Below are positions 47,457 through 58,295 of a stretch of 64,000 bases of DNA, one piece after another. Made by a program: the position numbers and the translations under genes. Position 1 is the first letter of the stretch. The number at the start of each line of letters is the position of its first letter. The notes below the pieces were generated by a model. It searched no databases and was not told where the DNA came from. It saw only the letters and a program-made list of their open reading frames with translations. This DNA comes from Scilla litardierei (taxonomy: Eukaryota; Streptophyta; Magnoliopsida; Asparagales; Asparagaceae). Location: contig CM061141.1 in NCBI GenBank assembly GCA_030789695.1, positions 319,550,452-319,614,451 of the forward strand, in the 5' to 3' direction.

Positions 47457-49127
47457 TTACACTACATGGAAAGAATACACCTTAGCAAAAGGCGGATCTC
47501 GTATGTATAACGGCGGTGGCAACTGCTCGTTCATATCCTTACGCTCCTCCGCGAGCATCGCCACGTCCGATGCCCTACCTCCATTGCGGGCATCAATGGC
47601 AAGCGACACAACCCCAAGCATCTCCTTGTGATAGGTTCCTGCAAAATGGGGGAGATATGTCGTGTCAAAAATAATTGGGCGAGAGCGCCCATCCAAGTGA
47701 AAAGCTTGCCAAAATGGGTCGTCGAAATGAATAAAAGAATTTACAATCAAATGACGACAATCCGAATCATTTTGATATGGAATTAAATAATTTGATTCGG
47801 AGGTGGAGGGAAAAGAAATGTGGGAACTTCCCTGAAATGTGATGCTAGGCTCGGTATGATGCACGGCCTCAGGAGGTGGTGGAAGTGGCTGCAGAGAGAA
47901 AACTGGAGTAGGAGGAAGCTCGGGCTCAATATATACCATGTCACAATCCCCGTCACTATCCTCTTCCTCGACATCAATATCAACTATCTCTGCGGCACTC
48001 TCCACAAATGGTAACTGCTCCTGACATATCTCCTCGATGACTGGCAAGTGCGCATCCTGAGGCGAGGGAAGTGACATCAGTGACGTGACTGGAGGTAGAC
48101 TTGTCTCGGGCAAATCCAAGCACGCATCATCCTCGCCATCCCAGAAATAGTTTATCTCAGTCGTCCTCCCAAAGTACTCAACCGCCTCGACCTGTGAAGC
48201 TAACTCTGAAGTGGAATGTGGCTCAGGCCCCATGGTGTCCTCAATCTGCTCTCGGCCATCATGCACATACACTTCATCCTCAACCTCAAAGTGAAAATGC
48301 ATCGTGTCACCGTCGTGGTCGACACGCACTCCATCATCTGTCTCCTCCGACTCCTCAAAATGTATATGCTCAATGTCCTCTACTTGGCTCTCATGCAACC
48401 CATCCTCCTGCTCTGCTCTGTATCCCATGGGGTCGCAAGGAAAAGAGCCTAAAAGTGGCTCCTCAAGCTGACACTGGGCTTGCAGCTCTGCATCCTGAAG
48501 TGGAAACTGGGACTGGCCATCATCCTCATATCCAAGTGACTGCTCTCCAGATGGCACAGTCTGCTCCCACTCTGCAAGGTCCCTCAGGTAACACCAGGAA
48601 TCCTCGGTCGAATAATCAAAGAATTCTCCCCCGCAACTCATCTGCACAAAATCCCGCCCAGATGGCGATAATCCAGTATAAAATATCTGCAGGAGGTGAT
48701 CCTCGTGGAAACTCTGGTGTGGACACGTAAGCACCAAATCAGTGAACCTCTGCCAAGCCTGATGGTAGGCCTCTCCATCGGTCTGGGCGAAGCTCGCTAT
48801 GTACTGCTCTATGGCCTGCCGCCCTTGTACCTGCTCCAAAAAGATAGGCAAAAACACTCGGAGAAATTCAGCCTGAAATGACAACCAAGTAAAATGTGAA
48901 TCGAGAGACAATGAATCAAACCAAAGTCTAGCATCATCTTGCAAAGTAGAGGGACAGAATCTAAAATATATGCAATCATCATCAATATTCCCACCAAGAC
49001 ACGAAAACATCCACTCTTCAAAATTTTTAATATGTAAATGAGGGTTCTCCCATTCCGTGCCATGAAAGTATGGCGGAAGTGGGATATCCTCCAAATCAAT
49101 GTCCGAAAAATCTGAAGAAGAGGACAT
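47457..49127 (-). CDS. gag: Element F gag-type protein, intact, 556 residues
   Basis: A single open frame starts at ATG 49127, about 160 bases after the primer site. Residues about 15-205 form a gag capsid domain (PPYFHGTEWENPHLHIKNFE, FTWLSFQAEFLRVFLP, EAYHQAWQRFTDLVLTCPH, GRDFVQMSCGGEFFDYSTED). The middle is acidic (many E and D), with no zinc knuckle. The last 150 or so residues (PELPPTPVFSLQPLPPPP, HFDDPFW, EMLGVVSL, AEERKDMNEQLPPPLYIRDP) align with the tail of the element E protein. No protease or polymerase motif is present. It is probably a nucleocapsid-type structural protein of a gag-only element; the tail's role is unknown. Confidence 0.9.
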   Translation of the reverse strand: MSSSSDFSDIDLEDIPLPPYFHGTEWENPHLHIKNFEEWMFSCLGGNIDDDCIYFRFCPSTLQDDARLWFDSLSLDSHFTWLSFQAEFLRVFLPIFLEQVQGRQAIEQYIASFAQTDGEAYHQAWQRFTDLVLTCPHQSFHEDHLLQIFYTGLSPSGRDFVQMSCGGEFFDYSTEDSWCYLRDLAEWEQTVPSGEQSLGYEDDGQSQFPLQDAELQAQCQLEEPLLGSFPCDPMGYRAEQEDGLHESQVEDIEHIHFEESEETDDGVRVDHDGDTMHFHFEVEDEVYVHDGREQIEDTMGPEPHSTSELASQVEAVEYFGRTTEINYFWDGEDDACLDLPETSLPPVTSLMSLPSPQDAHLPVIEEICQEQLPFVESAAEIVDIDVEEEDSDGDCDMVYIEPELPPTPVFSLQPLPPPPEAVHHTEPSITFQGSSHISFPSTSESNYLIPYQNDSDCRHLIVNSFIHFDDPFWQAFHLDGRSRPIIFDTTYLPHFAGTYHKEMLGVVSLAIDARNGGRASDVAMLAEERKDMNEQLPPPLYIRDPPFAKVYSFHVV

Positions 49128-49285
49128 GTTGTTGTTTTAAAAAAATTTCAAGAAAAATGAAAGTAAACAACCAAACGACTCAATAAGTGAAAAATAAATA
49201 AACGGAAAGACACACACTAAGAGATATGAGTATCACACTAAAACTTTCAAAATCAATCAAAAATTGCTACTAATAAAAACCGTTA

Positions 49286-49303
49286 TCCCCGGCAACGGCG
49301 CCA
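49286..49303 (-). other. Element F primer binding site (tRNA-Asp)
   Basis: The minus strand reads TGGCGCCGTTGCCGGGGA, an exact complement of the 3' end of plant tRNA-Asp(GTC) as I know it. It lies two bases after the LTR end. Confidence 0.92.
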
Positions 49304-49305
49304 AT

Positions 49306-51036
49306 TGGTTGACTCGGAAAACGCGCAAGTGCACGCATTCCAACTCCCAAGCGTAGGAGCGTCAATGCAATATAAAAATAACCGGTGAGTACCGGGTCGA
49401 ATCACAGGGACAATTCGTTCTATTTTCACAAAATTGATTGATAAAGAAAAATAATAGCATGCTACAACTAACTCAACTAACGGTGGATGAGTGTGTGAAA
49501 GAAAAAGTGGTGAAAACTAAACTCTTACCTAAGTGGCTAGGGGTGGAGAGCCGAATCGACAAGAAACAAGAAGGACTCGTATGTTGTGTGTGTGAATGAG
49601 GCCGTGGGCGTGGGAATTCATCTCAAATATAACTCAATTGTTTTCCCGACTAAGGGACGAATAATTGGTGGGTGTGGCATTTCATCGAACATGTGGGGTG
49701 CAATAAAAGTAGTGTATGAAACAAAGAGAAATACTTTGAGCAAAGAAGAGAGGGTCGACTACGATAGTTCCTCTCTATGGATTATCCTCTAGGGTTCCAT
49801 CAACAACCAACATCTCAAAATTTCATCCACCAAATAGAAAATAGAAACATGCTAGAGATGAAATTCACAACCCAAACAACAACAATCACACAACACAACA
49901 ACACAAGCAAGATCTAGCAATTCATGATGAAAAGAAGACATCTATATCTCTAGAGATAATCATTCAATACAATACAAGTTGCTAAACCAAAATTACACAA
50001 GAGTTAAGAAAGAGTTCACCAATGTGTCACTCAAAGATGAAATCCTCATACTCAAGTGGTCCTCCAAGCTCCAAGCTTCATCATCCTCCCCCCATGGCCT
50101 CCAAGCTCATCTTCCTCCTCCAAATTTCAGCAAAAAATAAGAACTAGGGCTGAAAACCCCCCAAATTCGTAATATAAACTCATTCACAGCTTAACGGGTC
50201 TGAAATTAAGTCAAACGGGTCGGATTCTGGCACAAACCCGCAAGCAATGCCCAAAGCTGCAGAAATTTTCAGCACCGTCACCCTGTCTTGCAAAAATTCT
50301 AGAAAAATCATCCGACCTCGGAATGACGTGTTCCAGGCGGCGATGGAATCGGGACTTCACGAACTTCGACTAAAAAATATCATTAGGCCGGAATATATAC
50401 TGGAATGATAGCAGAATTCTTCACAAGAGGGGCAAAGCTGCAGAAATTTTCAGCACTGTCACCCTGTCTTACGAAAATTCTAGAAAAATCATCCGACCTC
50501 AGAATAACGTGTTCCAGGCGGCGATGGAATCGGGACTTCACAAAATTCGACTGAAAAATATCATTAAACCGGAATATATACTGGAATGATAGCAGAATTC
50601 TTCACAAGTGGGGCAAAGCTGCAGAAATTTTCAGCACCGTCATCTTGTCTTGCGAAAATTCTAGAAAAATCATCCGACCTCGGAATGACATGTTCCAGGT
50701 GGCGTTGGAATCGGGACTTCACGAAATTTGACTGAAAAATATCACGAGGCCGGAATATGCATTGAAATAACAGCAGATTTCTGCACAAGAGAATGCATTG
50801 CAGAATTCTTCTTCTCTTCTTCTTGCTTCCGATAAATCTCCATAAATTCCAGAAAAATCCTGAAAAATAGGAAATGTAATAATTAGTGACAAGAAGTGGG
50901 TTTTAAGTATAACAAGTGATAAGATCTAATATACAGACTATGCACAATTACGAGCTAGATAGAGCCTATATGTGAAATATATACGCTAAAACCCAAGGAA
51001 ATACAGGATGAAAATGACACTTTTCATTCGGAATCA
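49306..51036 (-). repeat. Element F 5' LTR
   Basis: It is 1731 bp, with three 181-bp internal units starting at 50255, 50436 and 50617. Outside the repeat number it is close to the 3' LTR. CAAGG at 51037-51041 is the target duplication. Confidence 0.93.
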
Positions 51037-51041
51037 CAAGG

Positions 51042-51232
51042 CAAGGTTGCTTGCCAAGGGATTTGCACAACGGAAGGGTGAAGAATATAACGAGATATTC
51101 TCACCGGTTGTATGACACACTCTATTCGTGTGTTATTTGCGCTAGTTGCTAGCATGGACATGGAGTTGGAGAAAATCGATGTGAAGACCGCCTTTTTGCA
51201 TGGAGACCTTGATGAGAAAATCAATATGCAGT
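51042..51232 (+). pseudogene. Element A reverse transcriptase, middle fragment
   Basis: It continues after F with RLLAKGFAQRKGEEYNEIFS, then after a frameshift and TGA near 51112 ALVASMDMELEKIDVKTAFL and GDLDEKI. These are the fingers region of copia reverse transcriptase. It stops at GCAGT, where solo LTR H entered. Confidence 0.92.
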
Positions 51233-53685
51233 TGTAACCCCCCGTAGAGTATAATACGACTCTAATACACCCTTTGAATATACGTTCATTGAACTGTGTA
51301 TGTAGATGTTGGAACCATTCCCTACACTTGGAATTCATGCTAAGAGGTGTGCGGGAATGGCCATAGGTAATGGCATGCGATGTAATTAAGTGTATAAGTT
51401 CATGTACAATTTTAGTTCCACTGTACACAAATGGCATCACTGAAATTATGAACTAAGTGAGGGGTATTCAGATAATAATAATAATTGTGAGCAATGGCAA
51501 TTAGTGAATAGGGTGGCTTCTAGATGACATTTCTATTTACTGTTTCCTCTTCATTTCTTTCTCTTCTATTTTTCATTTTATTGTTTTCTCTTAGTTGGGC
51601 CGAAATCCCCCAAGACATCAAGGCCGAAACCCCTACGCAAAAGGAAAAAAGAAGAAGAAAAAACGAAACAAATAGCAACAAAACGCAAGTGGGGTGAGAA
51701 ACACAAAAAAAGGGTATAGATTTTTTCAATCCCCCATCTAAAGTCACCATAAGGTTCCCCTTCTCCATTCTTCTTATTTATTTTCTAGTTTTTTCTTGGC
51801 TTCTCGTTTTTGTGCCTGGCTGCCGAAATTTGCTAACAAAAAAAACAAACACCCAACAAAAAGAAAAGAGAAGGAGAAAGGAAGTAGGGAAGAAAGGGAG
51901 AAAGGAAAGCAAATCAAGGAGAAGGAATAAGGAGAAGAAGAGGAGGCCTTCTCATTGAGGTGGTATTCCTCAACTTGTGCAAAAGCAAATTATTAAGTTA
52001 GGGTTTTCAAATAGTTGTGTTTGATCTTGGTGGTAGCTTGTGGGTGGATGTTTGTAATTTAATTGTGTGGTTTCATTTGGATGGCTTTGTGCACCATGCA
52101 AGTGATGGCTTGTAAAATTAGTTCCTACAAGTAGTAGCTAGTAGAATTAGGATATGGAGGATGATTTCATGGATAATTTCTATGAGGTTGTGTGGTAATT
52201 GTTGGAACGATTATGATGCATAGAGATGGGTTTATGTGGCTTGCTAATTTAACATTTCACAATATTGCCTTTTGTTGCTTCTTAATTACTCATGTTGCTA
52301 ATGCTATGTACTAAACTCATGATGGTTTGATTCCATGATGATAATGAAGCCATGTTGCTTGCTACTCTTAAGTTCCAAAATGATGAACCATGGATAATGG
52401 TCCATGTTGCTTATAAATTTTTAACCCCATAATGAAGACTCATGTTCAAGAATTCATATTGCTTGCTAGTCCTTAAATCTCATGATGACTCATGTTGCAT
52501 GTTAGTTATTGCATTTAAATGCGTACGGTTTCTTATGACTCCCAGTTTATGTTGACTTAATATTGCACATAGTGGCCCCGTAGTTTCAATATAATTCACG
52601 TTCTCTAACATGGTATTCTTAATATTGGACTTAAATTCATTTAACTTAAATGCGAATAAATTATAGGGATGACTCGGTCTGCCATATGGCGGGTAAGCAC
52701 CCTATAAAGGGGATTGGGAGAAACCCGTGTACTAGTAGAATAAGGGGAACCGGACTATGTGTGGTGTTGTGGTGATGGGTGATGTACATGTGGCGACTAC
52801 CGTACCTTGTTTAGTTTCGGGTATGAGGTTTGTTATGTTGTGGAGTTTCCTCACTCGCACTCCGATGCGGGAGGGCATAGGTGGAGTGAGAGGCCCCGTT
52901 AAGGAAACAGTGCTCGTGTCCACTGGCGGGTGCTCCTTACCACCCCACCTTGGGGTGGAGTCCAGTTCCTCGTATTCAACGACACACCCAGGGTTCCAAA
53001 TGAAATTTAATTAATCAATTAAGTGTCGGTTAGCTCAGAAAATCTGTTTTATGTGAAAATTTCAATGTGTGGTTTCTCTTTCCCTTGCCTGATCATGTTT
53101 CCTGTCGTACTTGCTTAACTTGTGACAAGAGGAATTAAGATGATAAAAATAAACATAATATAGGAATAGTAACAACAATCCCTAATGAAACTTTACATCT
53201 ACACGAGTTGGGTTTCCTACTGAGTCACGCTGTGACGTGCTCCCTTCAGTGGTTTTAGGACCAGAGCAGGTGACTATGGAGCAGGAGCTGGGTGTAGACC
53301 CTTCAGGGGATGCTACTTCACACCCTGGTTCCCAGGGTTAGGATAGGGTGCGTGTTGTACTTTTGTGGACCCTGAGGATTGTAGACATATTTTTTTGTGT
53401 GGACTTCAGATGTACTCATATGTAGGACATCTTCACTTTTGTACTTGTACTTATCTTTCAGTTGTACTTACCATTGTACAGTTCTGTGATGTGTAGTACT
53501 TATTGCTGGCTGTGTTGGAGCATTGTTTGGTTTTCCTATTTTCTTCTGTCTGTGTTGTCCTAGTGTGCACAGTGGCCTGCCTGTAGTCTTTATTCTACTC
53601 TTGGTGCAGTGCAATATCGCGACCTGTTGAACCCCTTCTCCATTTACCTCGTTACCCGGGGTAGTTGGATTATTGGGGCGTGACA
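51233..53685 (+). mobile_element. Solo LTR H (gypsy type)
   Basis: It begins TGTAACCCCC and ends GGGGCGTGACA, flanked by GCAGT (51228-51232 and 53686-53690). It is 2453 bp with no coding capacity. The termini TGTAAC...GTGACA match the minus-strand termini of element C's LTR (TGTAAC...CGTGACA), so a Tekay-like origin is plausible. CTATAAAGG at 52702-52710 may be a TATA box. LTR recombination would explain the missing internal part. Confidence 0.9.
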
Positions 53686-53690
53686 GCAGT

Positions 53691-54965
53691 AACCTGAAGG
53701 GTTCAGAGTTGAAGGGAAACAGACTTTGGTGTGCAGGTTGAAGAAATCGTTGTATGGGTTGAAGCAGTCACCCAGGCAGTGGTACAAATGATTTGATAGC
53801 TTCATAATGGGAGTAGGCTTCGAGAGGAGCATCAAGGATCAATGTGTGTATGTTCACACACTTGAGAATGGCTTGAAGATTTATTTGTTGCTCTATGTGG
53901 ATGACATGCTAATTGCTTCTAATAGGATGTTGGAGGTGAAGAAGCTGAAGGAGAAGCTATGGAAAGAATTCGACATGAAGGATTTGGGGCCCGCAAAGAA
54001 GATTCTCGGAATGGAGATTGTTCGAGATCGTAAGAAGCATGAGCTCAGATTGTCACAGAAGGGGTATATTCAGAAGGTACTAGCCCGATTTGGGATGTAT
54101 AGTGCGACGCCCGTGACAACACCCTTGGGAGCTCATTTTCAGCTCTCGACGAGTCAGTCGCCAAGCACCGATGAGGAGAAGACTTACATGTCTTAGGTGC
54201 CATATGCAAATGCAGTGGGAAGTTTGATGTATGCGATGGTTTGCACGCGTCTAGATATTGCACAGGCCGTAGGAGTGGTTAGCAGGTATATGGCTAATCC
54301 TGGCAAGGAGCATTGGCATGACGTCAAGTGGATTCTGAGATATCTGCGAGGCACAGCGAGTGTCGAGATCCTCTATGGGAGAGGAGACGCAAAGGTGCTG
54401 ACAGGTTACTGCGATAGCGACTACGCAGGTGATAGAGACAGGCGGCGATCTACCACGGGGTATGTGTTCAGTTTGGGCACTGCCACGGTTCGTGGAGGTC
54501 GGTCTTATAGTCTGTGGTTGCGCTATCAACCACAGAGGCCGAGTTGATTGCAGCAGTGGAAGATGTGAAGGAGGCCAAGTATTTGAGGAGTCTGTTGAGA
54601 GATTTGGGGATGCTGCAAAGTTCTTCACATGTGCATTGTGACAGCTAGAGTGCCATTCATTTGGCAAAGCACCAGGCATACAGTTTGAGGACGAAGCATA
54701 TTAAGGTGCACGATTCCTTCCTCAAGTTAGAGAAGAAGGAGATAGAGCTTCAGAAGATCCCAACTGATTTGAACCCCATAGACATGTTTACCAAGCCAGT
54801 TCCCGTCGTCAAGCTCCACGTTTGCATGGAGCTGATTTTTTTTGTTGGCTTAGGTGGCGCCAGAGGGCGTGTTTTTCGAGACGATGATGATTCTAGAGAG
54901 AGGGTCACGGCGCGCAGCGTAGAGCAGCAGGAGTCATTGGTGATGAGATTTGAATCAATGTAGAG
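53691..54965 (+). pseudogene. Element A reverse transcriptase C-terminal part and RNase H
   Basis: CRLKKSLYGLKQ and the catalytic LLLYVDDMLIAS are followed by FDMKDLGPAKKILGMEIV, then VPYANAVGSLMYAMVCTRLD. RNase H shows GYCDSDYAGDRDRRRSTTGY and, in another frame, VVALSTTEAELIAAVEDVKE, and the tail is LRTKHIKVHDSF and NPIDMFTKPV. Lesions: TAA at 53690-53692, TAG at 54194-54196, a frameshift near 54490, and TAG at 54646-54648. The element's end lies at the LTR at 54966; a clear polypurine tract is not visible. Confidence 0.92.
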
Positions 54966-55912
54966 TGTTGTTTTCTGTGATTCAAATCATATGGTGCAGG
55001 TTTACCAGGTGACTCGGTCGAGTCGAAGGCTACTCGACCGAGCAGCAATCTACTCGACCGAGCAGCATAAAGATTCTGACAGATCGAGCAGACAGAGAGC
55101 TTGGAAAAGTTTTCCCTTTGGCTTGGGTGACTCCTGCTTGACCGAGCAGTAAGCTGCTCGACTGAGCAGCAAGAAGATTCTGTTTACCCGAGCAGCCCGA
55201 GGGCATTCCGTTTGAAGAGGGATACTGACACTCGGGCCGAGTAGCTATGCTATTTGACCTAGTCGACTCGACTCCACCCAGCGACGATTTTAGGGTATGT
55301 CAGCTCAGGCCGAGCTGACAGCCGACTCGGGCCGAGTCAGCACAGGGCCATGTGCGGAAATGAGCGGCCTGGATGTGTTTTTCCTATTGTTTTGGGTGTC
55401 TACTTAAACCTAACTACTGTTTTAGAATAGGTTAAGCCTCCTATTGGATTATTAGAGTTTTGGAGAGCCTCTTGCTACCCCATTGGAGATTGGAGAGAGT
55501 TTTAAGGTTTTGTGTTCTTAAGAGAAAGGTTTGGTTTTTCTTTCTCTTCTTCTTCCATTGATTTCTTCCTCTTGAGTGGATTCGTGGGGGCTTGTTTCGT
55601 TTGACAAGTTATTACTCACGCATGAGGAAGCGAGTTTTGTAACCCTAATTGTTTGGATCTCTCTACTAGTGTAATCGTCTCGGATCGGATTGTTGGATGT
55701 AGGTTGTTTACAACTGAAACAGGGTAAATTCTCTTGTGTCTGCGATTGATTTTTTTGTTGCTGTGATTCGTTTGCTACTTTCTATTGCAAGGTCATTTGG
55801 GTATTTTGTTGGGTCATTGGGATTAGATTTTTGCTAGCTTTATATTCCTGATCAGTTTATTTAGGGTTGGTTTCTGCATTGATTCCAAGGTGTTTTGGAT
55901 TTCACCCAAACA
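54966..55912 (+). repeat. Element A 3' LTR
   Basis: TGTTGTTTTCTG to CCCAAACA, 947 bp, followed by AAACG (55913-55917). It is uninterrupted and shows what the 5' LTR looked like before element B entered. Sequence differences from the 5' LTR are frequent, including lost CTCGGTCGAG motifs, so A is the oldest of the dated elements. Confidence 0.94.
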
Positions 55913-55917
55913 AAACG

Positions 55918-57900
55918 GACGTTGTAAAGCTCATTTCCAGCCGTCAACGACCCAGGTTCCATTAACCTAGGGTCCCAACCTACTAGCTGACGAGGCTCTA
56001 GCTCGACAGAAGAGTCCACGTCAGCATCATTATTATTTCCGTCATTTTTGGCTTTAACAAGAGCGTAAGATCGTCAAAACCATGGTGAGGGATCAAGATG
56101 TGCTTGTTCGTAAGAAGGAGCAGGACGCAGAGATCGAAACACAGACATCGACCCATTTTGATCTATCTTCAGGAAGGAGCTTGACGGGATAACGACCGCC
56201 ATCGTGAAAGCAAAGGACGAGGTTAACTGCTTGAGGGAAGTAGCCTCACCATTGAAAACTGAGCTGGACACTCCTTCGCCTCGTCCCCGAGCAAAGAAGC
56301 TCGACAGGTCGGCTTCCTTCCCCAAGCAGCTTGATTGATCACCCATTATAGGGAAGGAGCTCGGTAGGTCGGATGAAAGAATTGAGCTCGACGGCTCGGT
56401 CGGAGGCTAGACGAGCTCCTAAAATATGCTCGACGATCAGCTCTTTGGGCAGGGACAGATCGACAGAGGCGGGGCGAGCTTCCAGCTCAGCAGAAACGAG
56501 CAATGCTCGTAGAATACGCTTGACGATCTACTCGGTGAGGAGAGGTAGACCGACAAAGGCAGGTCGAGCTCCCATCTCGACAAAAGTGAGCCGTGCTCCC
56601 AAAATATGCTTGATGATTTGCTCAGTGAGGAGGGGCAGACCAGCAACCTAATGTAGTCATCAACCAATTGTTCGAGCCAATGCAAATGTTGAACCATGTG
56701 TCTAAGCTGGAAACCGATCCTAGGAAAATCTATGAAGCCGTATAAGGTAACCTTTGACTGCTCATATATGTAATGGATAAGAAGCACAAGGGTTAGGCTG
56801 ATCTGAGGGGAATTGTCGAGACCCGCATTGGTGTCATGAGCCAGTGCTGCTTATATTCAAATCTCGTCAAGCTGAGCTCGTAGTTCCTTGCTGTTGCAGG
56901 TCAAATCCGCCTAACAATGAAATTTGTAAAATGGGAAATCAAGAGTACGGTGATTACAAGTTAATGTGGGTTTTTGTAGAGGCTTATACGCCAGGGAACT
57001 CGATCTTGGAGGTGAAGGATCCCAGGTCGCTCGAAGGTCGTCGACCACTTGGTAGATGAGCGCTAAGCTTCCTGCACGATGAGCAGCTTGGCAGAAAGGC
57101 TGGGTTGGCTGTCAACCCGTAGCCTCTCAGATGATAAAGTCAGTAAATGGCTCTTTAGAAGTAGGTCGGACACGTTGGCCGATCTTAATGTAGAACGACT
57201 TTACGTGGCGAGCTTGTGAGGAATGCACAGATATATGGATGATATCCGACCTTGTGTATTGAATGGAAGTTATGATTTAAACTAACCAACCCCCTTATTG
57301 ATGGCTGGAGGAGGGTATTTATAGTGGGAGAGTCGGTTGATCCCCATCCCATCAGATGTCCTGATGGCGCTTAGCTGGCATGTCAGAGAGTCTGCAAGAA
57401 TGTCAGAGATATTTATGCACCGCCTTGGTCAGGCATTAATGGGGATGCGACAGGCGGCCATCAGTTCTTGTCTTTAACCTCAAGTATTAATGTGTATTAA
57501 TGGCTGTCAGAGATATTTATGGGCTGCCAAGTCGCCGAGGGTTGACTTTAGAGAGAGTCGAGCTTGGTGTCCGAGCCCAACGCACCAAGCTTCCTCCGGC
57601 CGACCTTCTTGTTTTGGTCGGTAGAGCGACCTTAGTCGTTGTTGGGTGATCTCTACGCTTGGCTGGCGAGCTTCCTGCTTGAACAGCTGCCGAGCTTTTC
57701 TTTTGATTTGTCGGTGAGCTTCCCGCTCGACCGGACGAGCTTCCCAATAGTGGGCGATCTTCCCATTTGGGCATGCCCTTATTCCGGCTTGCTGATGAGC
57801 TGTTCGCTTGGGCTTCAACTATTTGGGCCTTTATTTTCTTGGCCAGCCATAAGTCCGTAACACTGGCAAACATAGCTATAAAGATCGATGCCAAACTTGG
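55918..57900 (-). mobile_element. Decayed Tat-like LTR-element region
   Basis: On the minus strand, CTATAAATAC (57314-57323) looks like an LTR TATA box, with an R-U5-like zone to about 56880 and, further on, degenerate tandem segments of about 75-80 bases with GAGCTCGACC and CTCCTCACCGAG (56370-56650). No intact coding domain is found. The repeated GAGCTCG/AGCTTG vocabulary continues to about 58290. LTR borders could not be fixed. Element A entered at its low-coordinate side. Confidence 0.45.
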
Positions 57901-58295
57901 AGGATGCAGATTGGCTATCTGTAGTTGCCCCGAGCTCGATCTTGGATGGACGCTAGGAGGTGTTATGCTAGGGCTAAAGCGCAGTCAGTCACCAAAAATT
58001 TAACCTCCGCGCTTGAGCTTCTAGAAGATCACCCTCGATCTCGAGCTCGAACGGACGAGGCCTGGGAAGTGGTTTCATCTATAGCTCAGATTGTTGGAAA
58101 GGTCGGGATCAATGGGGGAGAGGTAGTCTGCAGGATTGCTCGAGCTTTGAGCTTGGCAAGCTTTCTCATAGCTCGGACAAAAGCAAACACCCTTATAGCT
58201 TGGAGCTTGTCAATCTTTCTTGTAGTTCGGAGCTCAGACAGAGCTTGGACGGAGCTCAGCAAACTTGCTCAAGCTTCCTCCAGGATTAGACGAGG
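57901..58295. other. Non-coding stretch beside the gene fragments
   Basis: GAGCTTGGA/GAGCTCGAG-type repeats resemble the preceding element. The open frame 57925-58332 on the plus strand resembles no known protein. It may be part of the same transposon that carries the captured fragments. Confidence 0.4.

Larger units (their letters stand above)
35806..51036 (-). mobile_element. Element F: gag-only Athila-related retrotransposon with an extra partial LTR
   Basis: It is flanked by CAAGG (35801-35805 and 51037-51041). On the minus strand: 5' LTR 51036-49306, tRNA-Asp primer site, one intact gag-type ORF, untranslated region containing element G, polypurine tract, 3' LTR 38672-37123, a 16-base primer-site stub, then the last 1301 bases of a third LTR copy (37106-35806). 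Because the target duplication encloses all three LTR copies, the compound structure either integrated as a unit or was shaped inside the original borders. There is no pol. The intact ORF and similar LTRs suggest a fairly recent insertion that used another element's enzymes. Confidence 0.95.
2599..55912 (+). mobile_element. Element A: Ty1/copia (Tork-like) retrotransposon, host of all nested insertions
   Basis: The LTRs start TGTTGTTTTC and end near CCCAACT/CCAAACA, and the element is flanked by AAACG at 2594-2598 and 55913-55917. The order is 5' LTR, a tRNA-iMet-type primer site TGGTATCAGAGC, gag, protease, integrase, reverse transcriptase, RNase H and 3' LTR, which is the copia order. Three insertions interrupt it: B in the 5' LTR, F and H in the reverse transcriptase. 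Subtracting them leaves about 6.1 kb. The reverse transcriptase block (YVDDMLIAS, KKILGMEI) resembles the Tork clade, which includes Tnt1-like elements. Coding regions carry several stops and frameshifts, so the copy is dead. Confidence 0.93.

Noticed and set aside
48101..48730. Plus-strand ORF of 209 codons
   Set aside because: Antisense shadow of the intact element F gag; Pro/His/Ser-rich, with no recognisable domain.
49286..49303. tRNA-Asp gene
   Set aside because: Only the 18 bases complementary to the tRNA 3' end are present, directly beside an LTR; this is a primer binding site.
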